Below, piece after piece: positions 1 to 5,636 of a DNA stretch of 8,177 nucleotides. A program made the position numbers and the translations under genes. The DNA is from Holosporales bacterium (lineage in GTDB: Bacteria > Pseudomonadota > Alphaproteobacteria > RUG11792): NCBI GenBank assembly GCA_031266385.1, contig JAISBC010000020.1, positions 1 to 8,177 of the forward strand, written 5' to 3'. The notes under the pieces were generated by a model, which did not search any database, had not been told where the DNA came from, and saw only the letters and a list, made by a program, of their open reading frames with translations. How positions within the stretch are numbered: the stretch's first letter is position 1; every line of letters starts with the position of its first letter.

Positions 1-11
1 GAATCTCGGTT

Positions 12-72
12 AGCGGAATCATAAAAGGTACGAGTTTTTGTTAAACTTCATACGTACTTTATGCGTTCCGCT
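12..72. repeat. Imperfect inverted repeat / long hairpin beside the reverse transcriptase gene
   Basis: AGCGGAA (12-18) pairs with TTCCGCT (66-72), CATAAA (20-25) with TTTATG (58-63), and GTACG (28-32) with CGTAC (53-57). That gives 18 pairs, interrupted by a 1x2 internal loop and a two-base bulge, around a 20-base loop. On the minus strand it lies about 100 bases past the reverse transcriptase stop codon, where ribozyme domains V and VI would be expected. It is too long and has too large a loop to be a canonical domain V (34 nt, tetraloop). It could be a transcription terminator without a U-tract, a degenerate intron 3' structure, or unrelated. Confidence 0.45.
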
Positions 73-168
73 GCTGTTTTCCTAGTGTTTTCCTATATCT
101 TTATACGAAACTGAGGTTAAATAGGCTGTGAATTCGAGCCTTTTTCCTGTTAGTTGCGAGTTTGTTTG

Positions 169-1494
169 TTATCGGTCGCCGGTCCTCCCCCGGGCTCCGT
201 ATTTTTCCTTACTCTGGAGGATTGATCTTAGGTTGTTTTCTGAGAACCATTCGTTGCGGATGATGTAATTGGCCCTCCTGGTTACCAGTCCGCAGTTCCA
301 TCTGATCCTATTGAAATCGATATTGCAATGTTTGCATCCTATCGATTTGATCCAGGCTAATCCATCAGACCTCAGAACGATGGCCCTCCGGATAATATTT
401 GCTCTGATCCTCCGTCTTAGCATCGTATCGAGATCACGGTAAATATCCTGACGGTAATCGTACCGAAAATACGAAGTCCATCCAACTATAATCTGATTTA
501 ATTCTAATATCATGGTTTTTAAGCTTCGAAAAACAGATCTATTGGTTAATTTTTTGATTTTATATTTTAAGGCATCAATATTTTCTTGAATAGCCGTGAT
601 CCTCCCATTTTCATCGATATTATAGCCCAGGAATTCCGAATCTCGAACTCGACAGGCCTTCGTTTTCCGTTCATTGCACTTGAGTTTTAGAGTCTGAGAA
701 AGATACTTCTCGACCGATAGTAAAACCCTATCGGCCGCCTTTTGGCTTTTGGTATAAATCTTTATATCATCGGCGTATCTGCAAAATTTGTGTCCCCTAT
801 CCTCGAGTAAAACGTCGACCTCGTGAAGCATAAGATTCGATAGCAATGGAGATAGTGAGCCCCCTTGATATACTCCGCTTACTCTCTCGATATATACGTC
901 ATATCTCCACATACCAGCCCGCAGAAAACGCCGCACAATTTTTAGTACCCTTTTATCGTGAACGATCCTGGATAATTTATACATCACCTTATCGTGATGA
1001 ATATTATCGAAAAACTTTTCGATGTCTATGTCGGCCACATATTTATATCCATCTAATATGTAATTTCTGGCTAGCTGAATCGCATCCAGAGCACTTCGAT
1101 TTCTTCTGAATCCGAAACTATGATCGCTAAACATATTATCTATCGGATCGCAAATAATCTGGAAAATCGCGTTTTGTACGAGCCGGTCGATGACACTCAG
1201 AACCCCAATACATCTGATCCCTCTTTTCCGCGGCTTTGGAATATAAATTCCTTTGACGGGGCGTGGTACGTAAGTTCCATCCAGAAGAGAATTTATGAGA
1301 GCATCTTTATTGGCTTTGAGCCAATCATTCATGGCGTCGACTGAGATATTATCTATCCCTGGAATACCACGATTTCTGTAAACCTTTTTATAGGCGGCAT
1401 TTAGGTTATCCCTTTCACAGATAATTTCCATGAGATTCGGAATCGAAATAGACACACCACCTAAATCCCCACTATCTTCCTCTTTACTATACAC
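169..1494 (-). CDS. ltrA: Group II intron-type reverse transcriptase/maturase
   Basis: This 441-residue protein is a reverse transcriptase of the bacterial group II intron family, which splices its host intron and drives its retrohoming. The palm motifs are in order: GIPGID at 43-48, the KGIYIPKP to VIDRLVQNAI block at 81-110, SFGFRRNRSALDAI at 126-139, DIEKFFDNI with catalytic Asp157, YQGGSLSPLLSN at 209-220, RYADD at 239-243 and FLGY at 288-291. The thumb/maturase signature GWTSYF is at 338-343, with an RRRIR patch at 360-364. The C-terminus ends after domain X with no HNH endonuclease, as in the shorter bacterial classes. The start given is GTG at 1494; ATG at 1431 (Met22, just before EIICERDNLNAAY) is an equally good start because family similarity begins there. 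Neither has a convincing Shine-Dalgarno site. The usual GTPQGG is GVYQGG here. No flanking gene shares its strand, and a complete ribozyme is not evident. Confidence 0.9.
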   Translation of the reverse strand: MYSKEEDSGDLGGVSISIPNLMEIICERDNLNAAYKKVYRNRGIPGIDNISVDAMNDWLKANKDALINSLLDGTYVPRPVKGIYIPKPRKRGIRCIGVLSVIDRLVQNAIFQIICDPIDNMFSDHSFGFRRNRSALDAIQLARNYILDGYKYVADIDIEKFFDNIHHDKVMYKLSRIVHDKRVLKIVRRFLRAGMWRYDVYIERVSGVYQGGSLSPLLSNLMLHEVDVLLEDRGHKFCRYADDIKIYTKSQKAADRVLLSVEKYLSQTLKLKCNERKTKACRVRDSEFLGYNIDENGRITAIQENIDALKYKIKKLTNRSVFRSLKTMILELNQIIVGWTSYFRYDYRQDIYRDLDTMLRRRIRANIIRRAIVLRSDGLAWIKSIGCKHCNIDFNRIRWNCGLVTRRANYIIRNEWFSENNLRSILQSKEKYGARGRTGDR

Positions 1495-1552
1495 TCCGCT
1501 TCTATATCTCCGTGTCTCCTACCAAAAACTCTGATTCTAAAGGTTTCGAAAG

Positions 1553-1573
1553 GGAGAACTGTACATGCTCTCC
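1553..1573 (-). other. Domain V-like short hairpin upstream of the reverse transcriptase
   Basis: On the minus strand GGAGAGC pairs perfectly with GUUCUCC (7 pairs, one G-U) around the loop AUGUACA. The sequence resembles the outer part of a group II domain V, which typically opens with GAGC and closes with a GUAC..GUUC strand, but with the middle stem and GAAA tetraloop missing. It sits 59 bases upstream of the GTG start, the wrong side of the ORF for domain V in a standard intron. It could be a collapsed relic or a chance hairpin. Confidence 0.3.
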
Positions 1574-1590
1574 TGGAGCTCGATGCAACT

Positions 1591-1618
1591 CTACCATTGA
1601 ATTGCTCCTTCATGGTAG
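1591..1618. repeat. Hairpin with 7-bp perfect stem
   Basis: CTACCAT (1591-1597) is the exact inverted repeat of ATGGTAG (1612-1618), with a 14-base loop. It lies 18 bases from the domain V-like hairpin, inside the 280-base gap between the reverse transcriptase and the divergent transporter gene. It may belong to folded intron RNA on the minus strand or to the 5' region of the transporter on the plus strand. The role is unknown. Confidence 0.35.
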
Positions 1619-1711
1619 CAGAGGGAAATATATGAACAGGTCTAATATGTAACGCCATACTTTTGTTAATTTTCTGCCGTAATGATTACACGTCGGGAGG
1701 AGGTTGGGATC

Positions 1712-1753
1712 ATGTCATTACCCTCACGATTCATGCTAGAATATGATACATAG
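1712..1753 (+). CDS. Possible 13-codon leader ORF ahead of the transporter
   Basis: A near-ideal ribosome binding site, GGGAGGAGG (1695-1703), lies 8 bases before ATG at 1712. The ATG opens a frame of only 13 codons (MSLPSRFMLEYDT) ending in TAG. It is in the same frame as the transporter that begins at 1775, separated from it by this TAG and a second TAG at 1769-1771. Either it is a translated leader that influences expression of the transporter, or the transporter's original start region has acquired stops and it now begins at the weak TTG downstream. Real translation is unproven. Confidence 0.3.
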   Translation: MSLPSRFMLEYDT

Positions 1754-1774
1754 GCTGTTCTTGTGATTTAGTTT

Positions 1775-3037
1775 TTGTTTGGATTAGATAACGAGAAGAA
1801 TCGATCCCTCGTCTTGGCCATTTTGGCGTGTTGGATGTTTTTCTTATTCTCATGTGCCGCGAGGACTGAGCCCAGTGTTCTGCTCGGCGATTTATCATCC
1901 GATTTTGGTATCAGTTCCTCTTTCCTCGGTTTCATAATATCGATCGCCTACATCTCATACGTCGCCATGCAGGTCCCATACGGAATCATCGTCGACCGAC
2001 TGGGGCCGAGAGCAGTGGTGGCCATATGCTGTTTTGCCTGCTCGATTGGTGTCCTCATTTTTGGGATGGCAACCACAGTCTTTCAGCTTGAATTAGGACG
2101 ATTTTTGATAGGTCTATTTTCAGCGGCGGCATACGTTTGCTGTGGGAAAGTAGCCCGTGATCATTTCGACAAAAAAAAGTACGCCCTACTCATGGGGGCC
2201 GCCAATTTGGCGGGTTGCTTAGGAGGGGTCGCCGGAGGGGCTCCCATCGTATTTCTATCCAGTCAATTTGGCGGTTGGAGACAGGCGACCTTCGTTATCG
2301 CCGCCATAGGGGCCCTCATATCCATCCTTGCATGGCGCGTCATTCCCGACCGTAATGGTTCGGCACGGATGCCCAATGGTATAGGCGTTTTGGATGGAAT
2401 CAGAATCATCGTGAAAAAACCGAGAGTATGGCTCCTGGGGTTCTGTTGCGCCATCCTATACCTACCGGTGTGCGCCCTCGCCGAGCTTTGGATCATTCCA
2501 TTCCTGGAAATTCGTTTTGGAATCTCCACGAAATTGGCCTCGATCGGAGCGATCACTATCTTCATCGGCTCTTCGGTCGGGGGTCTTTTATCCGCCTGGA
2601 TCGCAGAAAAGATCAACAGTTGCAAGAGGGTCATCATCCCCTGCTCCATCCTCTTCATTTGGACGCTCTGGATGGCTCTCTGCAGCGACTCGATCGACTA
2701 TAACTGGTGTATCTTTTTCTTGATGATAAGTAGCATCCTGTCGGCCTCCAACATCCTGTCCTACCAGATAGTCTGCGGCCTTATCCCCGATCGATACAGT
2801 GGAACCGCCACCGGATTCATGAATACTCTCATCATGTTCAGTGGGATCGTTTTTCAGCCTCTATTAGGCAGGCTACTGGATTTCTTTAGGAACGGGATGG
2901 TGGATGATACCGGGCGTCCCGTATATACGATCATTACATATCGTAGCGCCCTTTTATTCATCATATTCGGAGCGATTTTTGCCGGGATTGCATCATTTTT
3001 TATCGATGATGCTAAGTTCGTAAAACGGAGGGAATAA
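1775..3037 (+). CDS. Major facilitator superfamily transporter
   Basis: This 420-residue polytopic inner-membrane carrier has about 12 hydrophobic segments, from residues 11-29 to 391-410, with a basic inter-domain loop around 191-216. MFS motif A is clear in loop 2-3 (GIIVDRLGPR, 70-79), and LGRFLIGLFSA (107-117) fits the helix-4 signature with its conserved Arg109. The N-terminal pattern (TEPSVLLGDLSSDFGISSS then QVPYGIIVDR) is that of the organic-anion/phthalate-type MFS carriers common in intracellular Gammaproteobacteria and Alphaproteobacteria; the substrate cannot be read from sequence. The start is TTG at 1775, the first possible start after an in-frame TAG at 1769-1771, and it has no good Shine-Dalgarno site; ATG at 1835 (Met21) would cut into helix 1. 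It is followed by rsmE after 4 bases, so the two are probably co-transcribed. An A8 run lies at 2171-2178. Confidence 0.9.
   Translation: MFGLDNEKNRSLVLAILACWMFFLFSCAARTEPSVLLGDLSSDFGISSSFLGFIISIAYISYVAMQVPYGIIVDRLGPRAVVAICCFACSIGVLIFGMATTVFQLELGRFLIGLFSAAAYVCCGKVARDHFDKKKYALLMGAANLAGCLGGVAGGAPIVFLSSQFGGWRQATFVIAAIGALISILAWRVIPDRNGSARMPNGIGVLDGIRIIVKKPRVWLLGFCCAILYLPVCALAELWIIPFLEIRFGISTKLASIGAITIFIGSSVGGLLSAWIAEKINSCKRVIIPCSILFIWTLWMALCSDSIDYNWCIFFLMISSILSASNILSYQIVCGLIPDRYSGTATGFMNTLIMFSGIVFQPLLGRLLDFFRNGMVDDTGRPVYTIITYRSALLFIIFGAIFAGIASFFIDDAKFVKRRE
3027..3032 (+). promoter_or_regulatory. Ribosome binding site fixing the TTG start of rsmE
   Basis: GGAGGG inside the last codons of the transporter gene lies 9 bases before TTG at 3042. 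The spacing is ideal and no ATG is nearby, so it supports a TTG start and translational coupling between the two genes. Confidence 0.7.
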
Positions 3038-3041
3038 ATTT

Positions 3042-3767
3042 TTGGCGAAGCATATTCCAAGAATTTATTGCCCAGATCTGGAGATGGGCCCCATTATTTT
3101 GCCGGATGATTGTCATCTTCACCTGGTATCCGTTCTGAAATTAAAACCGGGAGACGAGATAATAGTCTTCAATGTGGAATCTGGAGAATGGTTATGTATC
3201 CTCGATTCCATCAGAAAGCATTCGATAATCGCTCGCAAGTGGCGCCTTTTACGGGAATATCAACCAGGGCGCCAAAGGCTGGGATTAGCCTTTTGCCCAA
3301 TCAAGCCTGGCAATACGGGGCTGATCATCGAAAAGTGTACTGAGCTCGGGGCAACCGATTTTTGGCCGATCATATCTGAATTTACGAATTACAAGTTCAA
3401 ATTCGACAAAATGAAGATGATCGCGAAGGGGGCGACCGAGCAATGCGGAAGGCTCGATATTCCCGTCATTCATCAGGAAATATCCTTCGAAAATTTTGTA
3501 AATGAATTACCGCCTGATTTTTTGTGGATTTCAGCGTTGGAACGGCTGGAAGAGCGTCAAAATTCGTCAATTGATACGTCGAAAAATTGCGGCTTTATTG
3601 TTGGTCCAGAGGGTGGATTTTCTGAAAGCGAGAGGAATCGGCTGCTAGATCTAACGATACCGATTACCCTGTCGCCCAACGTTTTAAGATCTGAAACGGC
3701 GGCCATATCCTGCATCGCCATCGCCGCATCAAAATCTTTGGGCTTCCCCGAGTTTACCGAAAATTAA
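3042..3767 (+). CDS. rsmE: 16S rRNA (uracil1498-N3)-methyltransferase RsmE
   Basis: This SPOUT-class enzyme uses S-adenosylmethionine to methylate N3 of U1498 in helix 44 of 16S rRNA in the assembled 30S subunit. The 241-residue length is normal for the family. An N-terminal PUA-like RNA-binding domain (about 1-70) precedes the SPOUT domain. Family signatures present are KCTELGA (98-104), EQCGR (133-137), FIVGPEGGFSESE (185-197) for SAM binding in the trefoil knot, and LSPNVLRSETAA (210-221), where the last equals the usual LG-R-ILR-ETA motif with SPN in place of LGP. EQCGR is the alphaproteobacterial form. The TTG start is supported by GGAGGG 9 bases upstream. It forms an operon with the MFS gene. 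No clear terminator follows; the next gene begins 50 bases later. Confidence 0.95.
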   Translation: MAKHIPRIYCPDLEMGPIILPDDCHLHLVSVLKLKPGDEIIVFNVESGEWLCILDSIRKHSIIARKWRLLREYQPGRQRLGLAFCPIKPGNTGLIIEKCTELGATDFWPIISEFTNYKFKFDKMKMIAKGATEQCGRLDIPVIHQEISFENFVNELPPDFLWISALERLEERQNSSIDTSKNCGFIVGPEGGFSESERNRLLDLTIPITLSPNVLRSETAAISCIAIAASKSLGFPEFTEN

Positions 3768-3802
3768 ATAGTAATCGATTATGATTAGTATAGATATATT
3801 AG

Positions 3803-3807
3803 GGAGG
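3803..3807 (+). promoter_or_regulatory. Ribosome binding site of the first paralog
   Basis: GGAGG lies 10 bases before ATG at 3818, with a spacer ending in T5. The stretch GGAGGATATATTTTTATG is nearly identical to the one preceding the second paralog (4514-4531), so the duplication included the translation signals. Confidence 0.8.
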
Positions 3808-3817
3808 ATATATTTTT

Positions 3818-4471
3818 ATGAAAATATTTAACAAATTTGCTAACAAGAATGCTGGAAAACCAGGCGTTTTTAGGCGGTGGGGGGGGGGGCTCTTAAGTTT
3901 GTACCCATTGTTTGTTTCTGTCCTATTGGGACACCAGCTGACATATCCGACTTTCTTCTTTTGTGATGAATTCTCTAGGGATATCACGAACTTGGAGGCT
4001 TTTAAACTGGGGCAATCAATTGCCCTTCAGGGGGATCCTGGCCCCATGCATTGGGTTTCCTTTTACGGACCACCACAGGCTGGATCATGGTTGCCGGACG
4101 CCATGCCGGTGCCTGTCTCACTGAAGACCAGGGATGACAATTCTATGTTGCATGGGGAGAAAATTTCCCCATTGATGGAGCCGTTGATGGGGGTCTCCGG
4201 CCGCCACTATTGTGGGGATGGTATACCTTTTGGAAACGATACCTGGATTGACGGGGTTGTTGCAGGATGGTGGTACGAGGCTACTAAGCCAGGGTATCTA
4301 GGAATTGGAATTGCTAAGATGCGCTCAGAGATCGAATCTCTTTATATGCCCCGATTGTGGAAAACAATACTTCTCGGGACCGCCGTAGGGCTCGGATTGC
4401 TCGGTACTTATTTGTTTAAGCGTTATTCTAATAAATCCTCTTCTAAATTGACAGTACTTCATTTGGAATGA
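3818..4471 (+). CDS. Membrane-anchored protein of unknown function, paralog A, with G11 tract
   Basis: I do not recognise this 217-residue family. Basic residues 1-20 precede a hydrophobic segment (about 22-48) that looks like a signal sequence or signal anchor. The middle domain (about 49-181) is followed by a second hydrophobic helix (183-200) and the basic tail KRYSNKSSSK. That order suggests the middle domain is outside the cytoplasm, held by a C-terminal anchor. Motifs shared with the next gene are EAFKLGQ (60-66), G-D/E-P-x-P (72-76), PLMG (122-125), TWIDGVVAGWWYE (142-154), KPG (157-159), ESLY (173-176) and KSSSK (206-210). Codons 21-24 (Trp-Gly-Gly-Gly) are encoded by T plus eleven consecutive G. 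Loss of one G puts TAA two codons after the tract; gain of one gives TGA about 30 codons later. The G+T-rich coding strand contrasts with the C-rich transporter upstream, which may mean separate ancestry. An envelope role is inference. Confidence 0.75.
   Translation: MKIFNKFANKNAGKPGVFRRWGGGLLSLYPLFVSVLLGHQLTYPTFFFCDEFSRDITNLEAFKLGQSIALQGDPGPMHWVSFYGPPQAGSWLPDAMPVPVSLKTRDDNSMLHGEKISPLMEPLMGVSGRHYCGDGIPFGNDTWIDGVVAGWWYEATKPGYLGIGIAKMRSEIESLYMPRLWKTILLGTAVGLGLLGTYLFKRYSNKSSSKLTVLHLE
3879..3889 (+). repeat. Poly-G tract (G11), candidate phase-variation switch
   Basis: Eleven uninterrupted G fall within codons 21-24 of paralog A. Tracts of this length are known to change by slipped-strand mispairing in Campylobacter, Helicobacter and Neisseria contingency genes. 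As written (11) the frame is open; with 10 it stops at TAA immediately after GGC TCT; with 12 it stops at TGA near 3964-3966. It is by far the longest homopolymer in the window. Confidence 0.85.
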
Positions 4472-4513
4472 ATCGTCATTCTATGCATGTTTTACTGTTT
4501 TTTAGTGTTTGGT

Positions 4514-4518
4514 GGAGG
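4514..4518 (+). promoter_or_regulatory. Ribosome binding site deciding the start of the second paralog
   Basis: GGAGG lies 10 bases before ATG at 4529, exactly the spacing seen in paralog A, with a T7 run in the spacer. It favours 4529 over the upstream in-frame ATG at 4487, which would translate through this site and has no ribosome binding site of its own. Confidence 0.8.
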
Positions 4519-4528
4519 ATGTTTTTTT

Positions 4529-5161
4529 ATGAAATGTATTAACAATTTTACTTTGATGAACCATGTTAAAACAGGCTTGTCTATGCTATGTATGGGGGGC
4601 TGTAAATTATGTTCAGTATCTCTTTTCTTAACCATGGGAGTTTCCTGTGCAGAAATTAGTGTGAGTTGTCCGAGATTGTTGATCGGCTTATATTTTACCT
4701 TGGATGAGGACGCCTTTAAACTTGGGCAGGACTCTGCTCGTAGGGGTGAGCCAGCCCCATTGCGATATGGTGATTACTTCTGGCCGGATTCTCTGTTTTT
4801 ACCTAAAGATATACTGTCATTCCATGGGAATTTAAGACCTCTTACTGTTAGGGAGGCTTCTTGGATTGTTCCGTTGATGGGGGGGCCTGGTCGGATGATT
4901 AAGTGGGAGAATCTCTCTACTGATCAAGTTACTTGGATGGACAGTGTGCTTACTGGGTTCTGGAACGAAGTTAATAAACCTGGGGTCATGGGATTTGGGA
5001 GAGGTATGAAGCGCGCTGAATACGAGAGCATTTATAAAGCTCGGTTGTTTAAAGCCCGCTTGGCAGTATCTGTCGGAGTATTCGGGTGGCTCGGCATGAT
5101 ATTGTGGAATAGGTCCTCTAAGAAATCCTCGAGTCAAGTGTCCTTGTATAGGGTTAATTGA
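4529..5161 (+). CDS. Membrane-anchored protein of unknown function, paralog B
   Basis: This is a 210-residue tandem paralog of the preceding gene; I do not recognise the family. I chose ATG at 4529 rather than 4487 because the Shine-Dalgarno site, spacer and first residues (MKCINNF against MKIFNKF) align with paralog A. A hydrophobic N-terminus (about 16-40) resembles a signal sequence and is unusually rich in cysteine (Cys3, 21, 25, 28, 40, 47). The middle domain carries EDAFKLGQ (60-67), GEPAP (73-77), PLMGGPGR (115-122), TWMDSVLTGFWNE (135-147), KPG (150-152) and YESIY (165-169). Then come a C-terminal helix (about 176-193) and the tail NRSSKKSSSQ. Codons 22-24 contain a G6 run at the same place as the G11 run of paralog A. 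The gap of 57 bases after paralog A suggests one transcript. Confidence 0.75.
   Translation: MKCINNFTLMNHVKTGLSMLCMGGCKLCSVSLFLTMGVSCAEISVSCPRLLIGLYFTLDEDAFKLGQDSARRGEPAPLRYGDYFWPDSLFLPKDILSFHGNLRPLTVREASWIVPLMGGPGRMIKWENLSTDQVTWMDSVLTGFWNEVNKPGVMGFGRGMKRAEYESIYKARLFKARLAVSVGVFGWLGMILWNRSSKKSSSQVSLYRVN
4594..4599 (+). repeat. Short G6 run at the position equivalent to the G11 tract
   Basis: The run falls in codons 22-24 (Met-Gly-Gly) of paralog B, matching the codons of the G11 run in paralog A. Six G is normally too short for frequent slippage, so this copy would be stable while the other is switchable. Confidence 0.6.
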
Positions 5162-5230
5162 ATCTTAACTTTACTCAGGATAATAAAACATAAATGCTAG
5201 GGCTCACAGGCTGTAAAAAGGATCTTATTT

Positions 5231-5278
5231 AGGGAAAAAGGTTATGCAAGATTCAAGTCGAACCTCCCCTTTTTCTCT
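5231..5278. terminator. Possible bidirectional terminator between converging genes
   Basis: AGGGAAAAAGG (5231-5241) pairs over 11 bases, with one G-U, with CCTTTTTCTCT (5268-5278); TT/AA pairing inside continues the stem across a bulge. It lies between paralog B (ending 5161) and the converging nuoB (ending 5253) and overlaps the nuoB 3' end. The 26-base loop and the lack of a G+C-rich stem with clean U-tract make it weak. Confidence 0.3.
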
Positions 5279-5636
5279 GAATATCCAGGATCGCATTGGC
5301 CAGATCCTCTGGAGGGGGAGGGCATCCATAAACTTCAGCATCAACATGTAAAATGGAGCCGATGCCGGGAACCACGGTTTCGGAATCAGCATAGAGGCCG
5401 CCACTAATCGCGCAACTCCCCATGGCTATGATGAATTTTGGAAAGAGCATCTGTTCGTATAAAGTTATGATCTGTGGAAGCATCTTTTTCGTGACGGTTC
5501 CGGCGACGATCATCAGGTCGGACTGCTTCGGGCTGGCCCTGAAGAGGCACCCGAATCGGTCGAGATCGACCCTACTGGCCGCGGCATGCATCATTTCAAT
5601 GGCGCAACAAGATAGCCCACATGATAGGGGCCACAT
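5253..5636 (-). CDS. nuoB: NADH-quinone oxidoreductase subunit B (NuoB), 5' end uncertain
   Basis: NuoB is the peripheral-arm subunit of respiratory complex I that holds cluster N2, the last iron-sulfur centre before quinone. All four ligands are present: tandem Cys10-Cys11 (GLSCCAIEMMHAAAS), Cys75 (MGSCAISGG) and Cys105 (GCPPPP), with SPKQSDLMIVAGTVTKKM (35-52) between them. The 127 residues from ATG 5636 lack the usual N-terminal 35-50 residues of the 160-180 residue family. The same frame upstream still reads LQWAAGKS before MWP, matching the conserved NWxRxxSLWP region, but has no ATG, GTG or TTG before TGA at about 5700. The missing start may lie in another frame (see 5637-5794). nuoA and nuoC are not adjacent, and serS is directly upstream. 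The Cys75-Cys105 segment differs from most alphaproteobacterial NuoB and resembles group 4 hydrogenase small subunits, but the MMHAAASRxDLDRFG block favours NuoB. Confidence 0.8.
   Translation of the reverse strand: MWPLSCGLSCCAIEMMHAAASRVDLDRFGCLFRASPKQSDLMIVAGTVTKKMLPQIITLYEQMLFPKFIIAMGSCAISGGLYADSETVVPGIGSILHVDAEVYGCPPPPEDLANAILDIQRKRGGST

Noticed and set aside
1461..1658. 65-codon minus-strand frame overlapping the reverse transcriptase start
   Set aside because: It overlaps the true gene in another frame, spans the two hairpins and has no motif; it is probably read-through of structured intergenic DNA.
1718..1747. Promoter for the transporter, TTACCC then TATGAT (1742-1747) with an 18-base gap
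   Set aside because: The -35 box matches only half of the consensus, and the site would lie inside the mini-ORF with the strong ribosome site; both cannot be used together.
2171..2178. A8 run in the transporter as a second slippage site
   Set aside because: It encodes ordinary Lys codons mid-gene, and A8 runs are common in A+T-containing genes; without population data it is not notable.
2263..2658. 131-codon minus-strand frame inside the transporter
   Set aside because: It is the antisense shadow of a well-supported MFS gene; its composition follows from the complementary hydrophobic codons.
3772..3781. Perfect palindrome TAATCGATTA after rsmE
   Set aside because: It is only 10 bases long and A+T-rich, not flanked by further symmetry, so it is neither a convincing operator nor a terminator.
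4640..4670. Lipobox-like GVSC in paralog B, tempting because lgt is in the window
   Set aside because: The -3 position is Gly instead of Leu, Val or Ile, and paralog A has no equivalent cysteine, so a lipoprotein call is not supported.
4832..5137. 101-codon minus-strand frame inside paralog B
   Set aside because: It is antisense to a gene with clear paralog conservation and ribosome site, and shows no recognisable domain.
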